From NCBI RefSeq assembly GCF_001046875.1, contig NZ_HF571038.1:137766-201765 (forward strand): a stretch of DNA of 64,000 nt, in the 5' to 3' direction. Position numbers and translations under genes: made by a program. Each line of letters opens with the position of its first letter. Within the stretch, counting starts at the first letter, position 1. This DNA comes from Nostocoides jenkinsii Ben 74. GTDB taxonomy: Bacteria > Actinomycetota > Actinomycetes > Actinomycetales > Dermatophilaceae. The notes beneath the pieces are model-generated. The model did not search any database and was not told where the DNA came from. It saw only the letters and a program-made list of their open reading frames with translations. Shown here piece by piece: positions 45,467-53,825 of the stretch.

Positions 45467-48198
45467 GTGAGCTGTCCCGGTTCGTCGCCTCCCTCGACTT
45501 CCCGCTCGACGACTTCCAGGAGCAGGCGTGCCGGGCGGTCGAGGCGGGCAAGGGCGTGCTGGTCGCCGCTCCCACCGGGGCCGGCAAGACCGTGGTGGGG
45601 GAGTTCGCCGTCCACCTCGCCCTCGCGCGTGGCCAGAAAGCGTTCTACACGACGCCCATCAAGGCCCTGTCCAACCAGAAGTATGCCGATCTGGTGCGCC
45701 GTCACGGCGCCGCCAATGTCGGTCTCTTGACCGGCGACCGCTCCGTCAACGGCGAAGCTCCGGTTGTGGTGATGACCACCGAGGTTCTGCGCAACATGGT
45801 CTATGCCGGTTCCGCCACCCTGGGCGGGCTCGCCTTCGTGGTGATGGACGAGGTGCACTACCTGGCCGACCGGTTCCGGGGCGCGGTGTGGGAGGAGGTC
45901 ATCATCCACCTCCCGCCGTCGGTCCAGATCGTGTCGCTCTCCGCGACGGTCAGCAACGCCGAGGAGTTCGGTGAGTGGCTGGGCGAGGTCCGCGGCAACC
46001 ACGAGGTCGTCGTGTCTGAGCACCGGCCGGTGCCGCTGTGGCAGCACATGATGGTCGGCAAGCGGATGTTCGACCTCTTCGCCGACTCCACCGCGGGGCC
46101 GCGGACCGACGGTGGGCTGCCGCGCCTCAATCCCTATCTCACCGACGCGATTCGGCAGGCCGAGCAGCGGTCGTATGCCGCGGACAGCGCCCGCCGAGGC
46201 GCGCGCGGACGCGGGGGTGACCAGGATCGGCGACGACGTCCGAACGCCCCTCCCGCCGGGGCGGCGATCAGCCATGCGACCCGGACCGAGGTCGTGCAGG
46301 CCCTCGACCACGATGGACTGCTGCCGGCGATTACCTTCATCTTCAGTCGCGTCGGGTGCGCGGGGGCGGTGCAGCAACTGCTGAGTAGCGGCGTCCGACT
46401 AATTGATGACGCCGCGGGGGAGCGGAACCGTCGACTGGTGGAGGAACGCACGGCGGGTCTGGCCGATGAAGACCTCGGCGTCCTGGGCTACTGGGACTTC
46501 GTCGAAGGCCTGGCGAGGGGATTCGCGGCCCATCATGCGGGGATGCTCCCGACCTTCCGAGAGATCGTGGAGGAGTTGTTCACTGCGGGGGCGATCCGGG
46601 CGGTCTTCGCGACGGAGACCTTAGCCCTGGGCATCAATATGCCGGCCCGCACCGTGGTTCTGGAGAAGCTGGTCAAGTTTAACGGTGAGGCTCACGTTGA
46701 TCTTTCCGCGGCGGAATACACCCAGCTCACGGGGCGTGCCGGCAGGCGGGGCATCGACATCGAGGGCCACGCCTTGGTCCTGTGGCGCCGGGGGTTGGAC
46801 CCAGTGCACGTGGCCGGCCTGGCGTCGACTCGTACCTTCCCGTTGAGGTCGAGCTTCCGCCCGTCCTACAACATGGCGGTTAATCTGGTGGCTCAGGTCG
46901 GCCGGGCCCGAGCCGCAGCAATCCTGCAGACGTCCTTCGCGCAGTTCCAGGCGGATCGCTCCGTCGTCGGCCTGGTCCGCGCCCGCCAGGACCACACCGA
47001 GGCGATGGCAGGCTATGCGGAGGCGATGAGCTGCCATCTCGGGGATTTCCGGGAGTATGCCGCGCTGCGCCATGAGTTGGGCCGGTTGGAGAAGGACGGG
47101 GCCAAGGCTCGATCGGCCGCGCGCAAGGCCGAGGCTCTGGTCTCGCTGGAGTCTTTGCGGATCGGGGACATCATTCGCATCCCCACCGGGCGACGCGCGG
47201 GCTTTGCGGTGGTCCTGACCCCCGCACGGCACTTCCGCGGCGCGACCACGTTGCCGATCGTGCTGACCGAGGACAAGCACGTCCATACGATGAGTGCCGG
47301 CGATGTCTCCGGTCCGGTGAGCGCGCTGGCCACGATGCCGGTGCCCAAGCAGTTCAACGCGAAGTCTCCCAAGGCGCGACGCGACCTCGCCACCACGTTG
47401 CGGATCAAGGCGCCGACGCGACCCCGATCGGCCGAGGGTGAGCGGGAGGCGGTAGCTGCCATTGATCCCCGGATCGCCGACCTCAAGCGTCGAATGAAGG
47501 CCCACCCGTGCCATGCCTGCCCCGAGCGCGAGGAACATGCTCGGTGGTCGGATCGGTGGTGGCGCCTGAACCGTGAGCGCGCCGCGGTCACGCGGCAGGT
47601 CGAGGGCCGCACCAACACGGTGGCGCGCACGTTCGAGAGAATCTGCGGCTTGCTCACCGATATCGGCTACTTGAAGCCCGACGGGCAGACCCTGACCGAG
47701 GACGGGGAACGCCTGCGTCGCCTCTATTCCGATCGCGATCTGCTCATCGCCGAGTGCCTACGGGCCGGCGTGTGGAGCCGCCTTGACCAGGCCGAACTCG
47801 CGGCCGTCGTCTCGATGCTCGTCCACGAGCCGCGCTTCGAGGAGCCGGCCGACGGGATCCGACAGCCGACGTCCGATGTCGCCGAGGCGGGGACGCAGAT
47901 GCTGCGAATCTGGTCGGAGTTGGAGGACCGCGAGCGCGCCGTCGGCCTGCCCCTGACGGCACCGCCCGATGCCGGGCTGGCGTGGGCGATACACCGCTGG
48001 GCGTCCGGGCAACGGCTGGACGCGGTGTTGCGCGGGGGCGACCTGGCGGCCGGCGACTTCGTGCGGCGGTGCAAGCAAGTGGTTGACCTGCTCGATCAGA
48101 TCGCCGACGCCGCGCCCGAGCCGCATCTGCGCACGTCGGCCCGCCGCGCCGTCGATGCGGTCCTGCGCGGCGTGGTCGCCTCCGACCGCCTCGACTGA
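45463..48198 (+). CDS. helY: Ski2-like RNA helicase HelY
   Basis: 911 residues. Walker A A-P-T-G-A-G-K-T at residues 36-43, DEVH box at 129-132, S-A-T-V-S-N motif III, and Q-L-T-G-R-A-G-R-R-G-I-D motif VI. A long arch-like insert and a C-terminal helical domain match Mtr4/Ski2-type helicases. The actinobacterial member is HelY, presumed to unwind RNA for degradation, though direct evidence is thin. A disordered, Arg-rich insert sits near residue 245. Start overlaps the lipid kinase gene (ATGA). Confidence 0.94.
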   Translation: MSELSRFVASLDFPLDDFQEQACRAVEAGKGVLVAAPTGAGKTVVGEFAVHLALARGQKAFYTTPIKALSNQKYADLVRRHGAANVGLLTGDRSVNGEAPVVVMTTEVLRNMVYAGSATLGGLAFVVMDEVHYLADRFRGAVWEEVIIHLPPSVQIVSLSATVSNAEEFGEWLGEVRGNHEVVVSEHRPVPLWQHMMVGKRMFDLFADSTAGPRTDGGLPRLNPYLTDAIRQAEQRSYAADSARRGARGRGGDQDRRRRPNAPPAGAAISHATRTEVVQALDHDGLLPAITFIFSRVGCAGAVQQLLSSGVRLIDDAAGERNRRLVEERTAGLADEDLGVLGYWDFVEGLARGFAAHHAGMLPTFREIVEELFTAGAIRAVFATETLALGINMPARTVVLEKLVKFNGEAHVDLSAAEYTQLTGRAGRRGIDIEGHALVLWRRGLDPVHVAGLASTRTFPLRSSFRPSYNMAVNLVAQVGRARAAAILQTSFAQFQADRSVVGLVRARQDHTEAMAGYAEAMSCHLGDFREYAALRHELGRLEKDGAKARSAARKAEALVSLESLRIGDIIRIPTGRRAGFAVVLTPARHFRGATTLPIVLTEDKHVHTMSAGDVSGPVSALATMPVPKQFNAKSPKARRDLATTLRIKAPTRPRSAEGEREAVAAIDPRIADLKRRMKAHPCHACPEREEHARWSDRWWRLNRERAAVTRQVEGRTNTVARTFERICGLLTDIGYLKPDGQTLTEDGERLRRLYSDRDLLIAECLRAGVWSRLDQAELAAVVSMLVHEPRFEEPADGIRQPTSDVAEAGTQMLRIWSELEDRERAVGLPLTAPPDAGLAWAIHRWASGQRLDAVLRGGDLAAGDFVRRCKQVVDLLDQIADAAPEPHLRTSARRAVDAVLRGVVASDRLD

Positions 48199-48216
48199 CG
48201 TCCGGGTCCGGTCGTC

Positions 48217-49155
48217 TCAGTCGCCGCCGAGGCCCAAGGCGTCGATGACCCGGTTCATCGGGCTCGCCAAGCCATAGTCGGAGGCCAGCCGCGAGACCTC
48301 CCGCAGGTCGGCGATGCTCGCCGGGAGGATCGGGTCGACCTCGGGCACGGGGGCGTCGGGGGCGACGGTCACCACGAGGGGGCCGACGTCGAGATAGGCG
48401 CTCCCCGCCTCCAGATTTCGGCGCTGGGCGCCCTTGATCGCCGGGTCACCACCATCGACCGCCGCCCGCAGCCCTACCAACGAGCCGTATGCCGCGATCA
48501 GCTTCGCCGCGGTCTTCTCCCCGATCCCGGCGACCCCGGGGAGGCCGTCACTCGGGTCGCCGCGCAGGACGGCGAGGTCGGCATACTGCGGGCCGGAGCC
48601 AACGGCATACCGCTCCCGAAGATAGTCCTGGTCCACCACGTCGGGGGAGCGGACCCCGCCGCGGGCGGTGTAGAGGACGCGCACCCCGGCCGCATCGTCG
48701 ACGAGCTGGAAGAGGTCGCGGTCGCCCGTCACGACGTCGATGGGCATGGTGCCGCGGTAGCGCGCGACCAGGGTGCCGATGGCGTCGTCGGCCTCGTAGC
48801 CGTCGGCACCGAGCCGGCAGATGCCCAACGCGGCAAGGGCGGCTTCGATGATCGGCACCTGCACGGCTAGGTCGTCCGGCACCTCCTCCTCGACAACGGT
48901 CGAGCCACCGGCGACCCGATGGGTCTTGTAGCTCGGGATCGCGTCCACGCGAAACTGCGGCCGCCAGTCGTTGTCCCAGCACGCGACGAGGTGAGTCGGG
49001 CGGTGGTCACGCACCAAGGTCGCGATGAAATCGAGGAAGCCGCGGATCGCATTGACCGGCGGCGTCGTGAGGTCATCGCGCTCGTCCGGCACCCCGAAGA
49101 AGGCGCGGAAGTAGAGCGACGCCGAGTCGAGCAGCATCAGGCGGGGGCTGGTCAT
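48217..49155 (-). CDS. 5'-3' exonuclease (FEN/PolA N-terminal type)
   Basis: 312 residues. M-L-L-D-S-A-S-L-Y-F-R-A-F-F, C-W-D-N-D-W-R, L-G-A-D-G-Y-E-A-D-D-A-I-G and V-T-G-D-R-D-L-F-Q-L carry the acidic metal ligands. The helix-hairpin-helix G-V-A-G-I-G-E-K-T-A-A-K-L binds DNA. It is like the stand-alone Rv2090 exonuclease, and should trim flaps in repair or RNA-primer removal. TAGCAT (49168-49163) ends 7 bases before ATG 49155. It diverges from the Lrp gene and converges with helY. Confidence 0.93.
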   Translation of the reverse strand: MTSPRLMLLDSASLYFRAFFGVPDERDDLTTPPVNAIRGFLDFIATLVRDHRPTHLVACWDNDWRPQFRVDAIPSYKTHRVAGGSTVVEEEVPDDLAVQVPIIEAALAALGICRLGADGYEADDAIGTLVARYRGTMPIDVVTGDRDLFQLVDDAAGVRVLYTARGGVRSPDVVDQDYLRERYAVGSGPQYADLAVLRGDPSDGLPGVAGIGEKTAAKLIAAYGSLVGLRAAVDGGDPAIKGAQRRNLEAGSAYLDVGPLVVTVAPDAPVPEVDPILPASIADLREVSRLASDYGLASPMNRVIDALGLGGD

Positions 49156-49285
49156 GTGCCCGATGCTAGGCCGTCCCGGCTGCGGCCGGTCCGATTGCCT
49201 GCTCTGGGCCGGACAACTGCGGTCGCGACAGCGCCGAGCCGCATTTCCTGCGCGTCGACGCGGAGTTGCCCATAAGGTGTCCTGC

Positions 49286-49708
49286 GTGGAAGAGGTTGAC
49301 CGGGCGCTCGTCGATCTGCTGCGTCGCGATGGTCGCATGAGCTATACCGACCTCGGCAAGGCGGTCGGCCTGTCCACGTCCGCGGTGCATCAGCGGGTCC
49401 GCCGACTTGGAGAACGCGGGGTCATCCGCGGCTACTCGGCTCAGGTCGCCCACGAAGCCCTGGGTATGCCGCTCACGGCCTTCGTCGCGATCACCCCGTT
49501 CGACCAGTCCGCGCCGGACGACATTCCCGATCGCCTTCGGGGCATCGGCGAGATCGAGGCCTGCTATTCCGTTGCCGGAGAGGCGAACTATCTGTTGAAG
49601 GCGCGCGTCGCCGCCCCAGGTGATCTGGAGGCCCTCCTCGGCCGGATCCGCGCTGCCGCTGGCGTGTCCACCCACACGACGATCGTGTTGTCCACGCCCT
49701 GGGAGTAG
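49286..49708 (+). CDS. Lrp/AsnC family regulator
   Basis: 140 residues. Winged helix with D-L-L-R-R-D-G-R-M-S-Y-T-D-L and the recognition helix S-T-S-A-V-H-Q-R-V-R-R-L; the C-terminal half is a RAM ligand domain ending T-T-I-V-L-S-T-P-W-E. Such dimers respond to amino acids. GTG 49286 follows TAAGGT (49273-49278) by 7 bases. The target is unknown; an amino-acid transport gene does not adjoin. It converges with ybaK, leaving 4 bases between the stops. Confidence 0.93.
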   Translation: MEEVDRALVDLLRRDGRMSYTDLGKAVGLSTSAVHQRVRRLGERGVIRGYSAQVAHEALGMPLTAFVAITPFDQSAPDDIPDRLRGIGEIEACYSVAGEANYLLKARVAAPGDLEALLGRIRAAAGVSTHTTIVLSTPWE

Positions 49709-49712
49709 TGTC

Positions 49713-50204
49713 TCAGCGAGCGATCGCGGCATACGCACCGCGGGTGAGCAGGAGCAGGTCGGCGGGACTTAGGCCGACGTCGAGGCCGCGCCGACCACCG
49801 GAGACATAGATCGTCGGTCGCTCGGCCGCGCTCTCGTCGAGCACGGTGGGCAGGAGTCGCTTCGGCCCGATCGGGGAGATGCCGCCGACCACATAGCCCG
49901 TGAGGCGTTGCGCGGTGGCGGGATCGCACATACTCGCGCGCTTGGCGCCGCAGGCAGCCGCGATGGCCTTGAGGTCGAGGTGCCTGTTCACGGGCACGAT
50001 GCCGACGCCCACCTTTTCGCGGCCCCCATCGAGGTCTACGAGCAACGTCTTGAAAACCAGGTCCGGGTCCAGCCCGAGCGCCGCCGCGGCTTCGAGTCCG
50101 TATGCGGGAGCGGCCGGGTCGTGTTCATAAGCGTGCACGGAAAACGAAACCCCGGCCTTGGTCAGAGCGACCGTGGCCGGGGTTCCGGAGGAGGGTTTAG
50201 CCAT
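49713..50204 (-). CDS. ybaK: Cys-tRNA(Pro)/Cys-tRNA(Cys) deacylase YbaK
   Basis: 163 residues. The K-T-L-L-V-D-L-D-G lysine motif, the C-G-A-K-R-A-S-M segment and V-V-G-G-I-S-P-I-G match YbaK/EbsC proteins, which clear Cys wrongly loaded on tRNA-Pro. The start is 5 bases after the bioY stop, so the two genes form an operon. Its own ribosome site would lie in the bioY end. Confidence 0.93.
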   Translation of the reverse strand: MAKPSSGTPATVALTKAGVSFSVHAYEHDPAAPAYGLEAAAALGLDPDLVFKTLLVDLDGGREKVGVGIVPVNRHLDLKAIAAACGAKRASMCDPATAQRLTGYVVGGISPIGPKRLLPTVLDESAAERPTIYVSGGRRGLDVGLSPADLLLLTRGAYAAIAR

Positions 50205-50209
50205 CCGGC

Positions 50210-50791
50210 TCAGTTGTCGCGGACGCGGCGCACCAGCGCCCAGGCGGTGGGCAGGAGGCCCGCCGCGAGCACGATCTTGACGGCATCGCCGAGGAGGAAG
50301 GGGGTGGCGCCCTTGTCGATGGCGGTGGCGAGGTCCATGCCGGTGTTGGCCGCGAGGTAGGGGACCCCGATGGCGTAGATGACGAGGTTGCCCAGGATCA
50401 TCAGGCCGATCGTCTTCAGGACGGTCCGGTCACCGCCGCGGGCGGCGAGCGCGCCGACGAGGGTCGCGGCCACGACGAAGCCGATCAAGTAGCCGAAGCT
50501 CGGGAAGCCCCACCCGCTGCTGTGGCCGGCGAACCAGGGCACCCCGGCCATACCGGCCGCGACATAGATGCCGATGGAGGCGAGGCCGCGGGCAGTGCCG
50601 AGGGCGGCCCCGGTGAGCAAGACCGCGAACGTTCCCAATGTCAGCGGGACCGGGGTGAACGGCAAGGTGATGGCCCACTGCGCGAGCAGGCCGACGAAGC
50701 CGGCGCCCCCGAGGACGAGCGCGGCGTCGCGCGCCAGGCCTCCCGGGATGACATCGGCAAGGACGCGGGGACGTTCGACGATGGCGGTCAC
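50210..50791 (-). CDS. bioY: Biotin transporter BioY
   Basis: 193 residues, six membrane helices. Q-W-A-I-T-L-P-F-T-P-V-P-L-T-L-G-T-F and G-F-P-S-F-G-Y-L-I-G-F are BioY signatures. BioY is the substrate-binding part of an ECF transporter; no bioM or bioN gene is next to it, so it would use a shared module or work alone. GTG 50791 follows TAGGCT (50804-50799) by 7 bases. No clear BirA-type dyad is seen. Confidence 0.93.
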   Translation of the reverse strand: MTAIVERPRVLADVIPGGLARDAALVLGGAGFVGLLAQWAITLPFTPVPLTLGTFAVLLTGAALGTARGLASIGIYVAAGMAGVPWFAGHSSGWGFPSFGYLIGFVVAATLVGALAARGGDRTVLKTIGLMILGNLVIYAIGVPYLAANTGMDLATAIDKGATPFLLGDAVKIVLAAGLLPTAWALVRRVRDN

Positions 50792-50946
50792 GAGACTGAG
50801 CCTAGTGCCACGCCGGGTCTGCGGCTTGCCAGAGTATGGTGCGCCCATCGTGACCGCCGGACGTTAAGGTCGGCGAGGGTGTGGCGTGATAACGCGCCCC
50901 GACTGGACATTTCTCGGTATGACCCCACGAACACCGGGAGGGCCGC

Positions 50947-51483
50947 ATGGATGAGGCGGCCTTCGACACGCTCTTTCGCGACAACGCTCCTCGCGTGTAT
51001 GCCTACGCCCGACGGCATATCGCCGCCGACCAGTGTGAGGACGTGGTCTCCGAGACCTTCTTGCAGGCGTGACGACGCCGCGCCGATGTGCCGGCCGACC
51101 CGCTGCCCTGGCTCTTGGTGACCGCGCGCCATACGATCGCCAATCGCACCCGCGGCCAGCGACGGGCCGACCGGCTCTGGCAGGAGGCGGTCGCGGCATA
51201 TTGGCATATGCCAACTGCGGCGGCCCCCGATGAGCTTGTCGCCGAACGTGATTCGCTGATCGAAGCGCTCGCCACCTGCAGCCCTGCGGAACGTGAGGCG
51301 CTACTGCTCATCTCGTGGGACGGGCTGTCGTATGACGCGGCCGCCGACGTCCTCGGGTGCACCCCGCGCGCCCTGACCGTTCGGGTCAGCCGTGGCCGAG
51401 CCCGCCTAACCGCATACCTGCAGGCCGATGGGGATCGGCCCGCCACTGCCCCCACCCTCACGCTCGCCCAGGAGACCTCATGA
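50947..51483 (+). pseudogene. ECF sigma factor with in-frame UGA
   Basis: Read through one stop, this gives a 178-residue ECF sigma factor. Region 2 has A-Y-A-R-R-H-I-A-A-D-Q-C-E-D-V-V-S-E-T-F-L; region 4 has C-S-P-A-E-R-E-A-L-L-L-I-S-W-D-G-L-S-Y. The stop TGA at 51070-51072 falls after T-F-L-Q-A, where related proteins have Trp before R-R, so TGG to TGA is the likely change. GGGAGGG precedes ATG 50947. The coding frame is otherwise intact to its stop, which overlaps the partner gene as ATGA. Confidence 0.82.
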
Positions 51484-52477
51484 CAACCCACCGCCCCACG
51501 ATGTCCGATCCCGTCGATGTGTTGGCCGGCGCCCGGCCGACGGCTGCCGACTTGGACGCGCAGTTCTCGCCCGAACGCGCTGTAGCGCTCCTCGACCGGT
51601 GCGCACTGCCGCGTCCGAACCCATCGCGCTCACGAGCGCCCGTCCCGCCGCGCCGCGCAGGGGGCGGCGCTGGCTGGCCGTTGCGGCAGTGGCCGCCGCC
51701 GCCTCCGCAGCGCTCGCCGTCGGGCCGTCGTTGATTTCGCCGCAATCGGCCTCGGCCACCGCCCTCTCGCATCTGGCGACCACGGCCGCGAGCCAGGATG
51801 ACGGACCGATCCCGGCGGGCAAGTACGTCCACCTGAGCATCACCGAGACCCAGTCCGGCGCGGCGGTCGTCGGCGATCCCCCCCAACCCGGCGCTCAGGC
51901 GCCGACAGCCCAGCCCGCTTCCGGGACCTTCACGCGCGAGGTGTGGATTCGTGCGGACGGGATGACCTGGTTCAAGGACATGGTCGACGGACGCACGTTC
52001 ACGTGGACCGCGAACCAGGGCACCGCGCTGTTTTCCCCGTCGACCGTTGCGTCCCTCCCCACTACGGCCGACGACCTGGAGGCGTGGCTGCGCGCCAACT
52101 CCAGCGGGTCGAACAGCCCGAACGAAGCGGTCTTCGCGGCCGTCGGCGACCTGCTGCGCACCGGCCATGTGCCCCCGACGGTGGCCCGGGCCGCGATCAC
52201 CGTGCTCGGCCGCCTGCCCGAAGTGCGCACCGAGACCGCTCAGACCCCCTCCGGCGCTGCGGGCGTGAAGGTGATCTTCGACGACCAGCAGGTGCGTACC
52301 GGCCACCATTACCTGCTCTTCGACCCGAACTCTGCCGACCTCGTCGAGGAGGGTGTGAGCGACGGCGGGACGTCGAGCTACCGGTCCACCACCAGCTATC
52401 ACCCGCTGGCCGACGCGGTCCCAACCTCGGTCACGCAGAGCGCCATCGACCCGTCCCAGCAGGTAAAACCCACTTAG
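51480..52477 (+). pseudogene. CU044_5270-like membrane partner of the sigma factor, frameshifted
   Basis: The first ~40 codons (M-T-T-H-R-P-T-M-S-D-P-V-D-V-L then A-V-A-L-L-D-R) run in one frame, then the frame moves near 51599 to one that continues R-T-A-A-S-E-P-I-A-L. A single base is missing after GACCG. The second part has a membrane helix (W-L-A-V-A-A-V-A-A-A-A-S-A-A-L-A-V) and a ~230-residue outer domain with Y-V-H-L-S-I-T-E-T and W-I-R-A-D-G-M-T-W. This is the pattern of membrane proteins that follow ECF sigma genes. Both members of the pair are thus disrupted. Confidence 0.75.
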
Positions 52478-52481
52478 GACA

Positions 52482-52527
52482 CCCCACGAAGTTCTCCGCT
52501 CGTCCCTCGCTCCGATACTTCGCGGGG
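52482..52527 (+). terminator. Hairpin after the sigma factor pair
   Basis: CCCCACGAAGT (52482-52492) pairs with ACTTCGCGGGG (52517-52527), 10 of 11 positions, with a 24-base loop. It starts 5 bases after the stop of the partner gene. It probably ended that operon. Confidence 0.6.
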
Positions 52528-52623
52528 ACCCCGTCCACGACTTGCGCAACAGGGCCTAGGGCTGAGTCGTTGTCGCGCACACTCACCGTGGGTGGTGTGC
52601 GCGGCGGCTCATCGTCCGACACG

Positions 52624-53100
52624 ATGACCGACGCCCGGTTCGGCCCGGGCTGCGCGAGCGTCCCGGCCGATGGCAAGGGGTCGTTCGCCGGCTTGGCCAA
52701 GGAGCCGGTCGCCACCGCCGCCAGCAACAACCCGCTGCTGAGCACCCTCGTCGCCGCTGTGAAGAAGGCCGGCCTCGTCGACACCCTCAACAACAGCAAG
52801 AACATCACCGTGTTCGCCCCGTCGAACTCCGCTTTCGACAAGATCCCGAAGGCCGACCTCGACAAGGTGCTGGCCGACAAGACGACGCTGACCCACCTGC
52901 TCACCCACCACGTGGTGCCGAGCCGGTTGGCACCCGCCGCGCTGGCCGGCACCCACCCGACCCTCAACTCCGACTCGGTGAAGGTAAGCGGCACGACGCC
53001 CGACTTCGACGTGGCCGGCGCGAAGGTGCTCTGCGGCAATGTGCAGACCGCCAACGCCACTGTCTACATCGTCGACACCGTGCTGATGCCGATGAAGTGA
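52624..53100 (+). CDS. Fasciclin (FAS1) domain protein, N-terminus apparently lost
   Basis: 158 residues from ATG 52624. F-G-P-G-C-A-S-V-P opens the known actinobacterial form; N-N-P-L-L-S-T-L-V-A-A-V-K-K-A-G and T-V-F-A-P-S-N-S-A-F form the first FAS1 box, and N-A-T-V-Y-I-V-D-T-V-L-M-P the last. Related proteins are secreted lipoproteins with a signal peptide and Ser-rich linker. None is found upstream: the 146 bases before it hold a hairpin and no signal peptide in any frame. The gene may be a remnant unable to export, or start at another codon such as TTG 52569. Confidence 0.75.
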   Translation: MTDARFGPGCASVPADGKGSFAGLAKEPVATAASNNPLLSTLVAAVKKAGLVDTLNNSKNITVFAPSNSAFDKIPKADLDKVLADKTTLTHLLTHHVVPSRLAPAALAGTHPTLNSDSVKVSGTTPDFDVAGAKVLCGNVQTANATVYIVDTVLMPMK

Positions 53101-53106
53101 CAAACC

Positions 53107-53170
53107 ACCTCCGCGAGAGTGTGCAGATTCGCGAGCCTGGCTCCCGAGTCGTGCAGACTCTCGCGGAGGT
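53107..53170. terminator. 14-base-pair perfect hairpin after the fasciclin gene
   Basis: ACCTCCGCGAGAGT (53107-53120) and ACTCTCGCGGAGGT (53157-53170) are exact complements with a 36-base loop. GTGCAGA occurs twice in direct order inside (53121, 53151). It starts 7 bases after the stop. Confidence 0.75.
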
Positions 53171-53335
53171 TCGCTTGACCGTGTAGGCGTGCGCAGGCTG
53201 TTACGGGCTCGCGTTGTCCCCCACCACAGTGGAGGACAACGCGACGATCTGGCCGGTGGCCTATACGAGTCGTCCGGCGATTTCGGCGGCGCAGGCGGAG
53301 CTAACCCTCAGCCAGCGCACCCGGAAGGTGGAGGG

Positions 53336-53659
53336 TCAGTCGACCCGCATCTCGCCAAGCTCGCTCCAGTCGTCCTGGTCGACGGACTGGCTGACGACCT
53401 TCGGCGTCGCGGAGAGGTAGGGCGGCAGCTCGGCCTGGGCGGCCTTGAAGTGGTCGCTGTTGACGTGCGCGCCACCGGCATCGCCGTCGCGGAACGCCTC
53501 GACGAGGACGTATTCGTTGCTGTCGTCCAGGCTGCGCGACCATTCAAACCACAGGCAGCCCTCCTCGGCGCGCGTGGCCTCGGTGAAGGCACGGGAGATC
53601 TCGGGCCAGGCGTCGGCGTGCTCGGGACGGACGGGGAACTTGGCGGTGATGAAGATCAA
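53336..53659 (-). CDS. Antibiotic biosynthesis monooxygenase (ABM) domain protein
   Basis: 107 residues. I-T-A-K-F-P-V-R-P-E-H-A-D-A-W, E-E-G-C-L-W-F-E-W-S-R-S and E-Y-V-L-V-E-A-F-R-D form the ferredoxin-like ABM/YgiN fold, and S-D-H-F-K-A-A the typical helix. Members oxidise quinols or degrade heme-like compounds; the substrate is not evident. TTG 53659 has GAGGAG 8 bases upstream. It is the last of three genes (adh, small ORF, ABM) read in the same direction. Confidence 0.85.
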   Translation of the reverse strand: MIFITAKFPVRPEHADAWPEISRAFTEATRAEEGCLWFEWSRSLDDSNEYVLVEAFRDGDAGGAHVNSDHFKAAQAELPPYLSATPKVVSQSVDQDDWSELGEMRVD

Positions 53660-53670
53660 GGTGTGTCTCC

Positions 53671-53811
53671 TCAGGTTGCGGGGATGGCGTCTGGCGTCGT
53701 GGCGGTCTGCGCGCAGGCGTAGATCGAGGACTTGATGAGCCCGCCGACCTTCTGCGAGACGATACCGAACACCGCCCCGACGACGATCGATAGCAGCGGG
53801 CCGGGCGACAT
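53671..53811 (-). CDS. 46-residue membrane-active or membrane-bound peptide
   Basis: ATG 53811 has AAGGAG upstream and lies 15 bases after the adh stop. The product has one hydrophobic or amphipathic stretch (P-L-L-S-I-V-V-G-A-V-F-G-I-V-S) followed by K-V-G-G-L-I-K and a polar end. Its stop is 11 bases before the ABM start, so spacing fits an operon of three. It is too short for a family call. Function unknown. Confidence 0.6.
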   Translation of the reverse strand: MSPGPLLSIVVGAVFGIVSQKVGGLIKSSIYACAQTATTPDAIPAT

Positions 53812-53825
53812 GCTCGTGCTCCTTG

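Noticed and set aside
53189-53722. Protein gene on the plus strand opposite the ABM gene
   Set aside because: No family pattern is seen, while the minus-strand ABM protein has a clear fold pattern and ribosome site.
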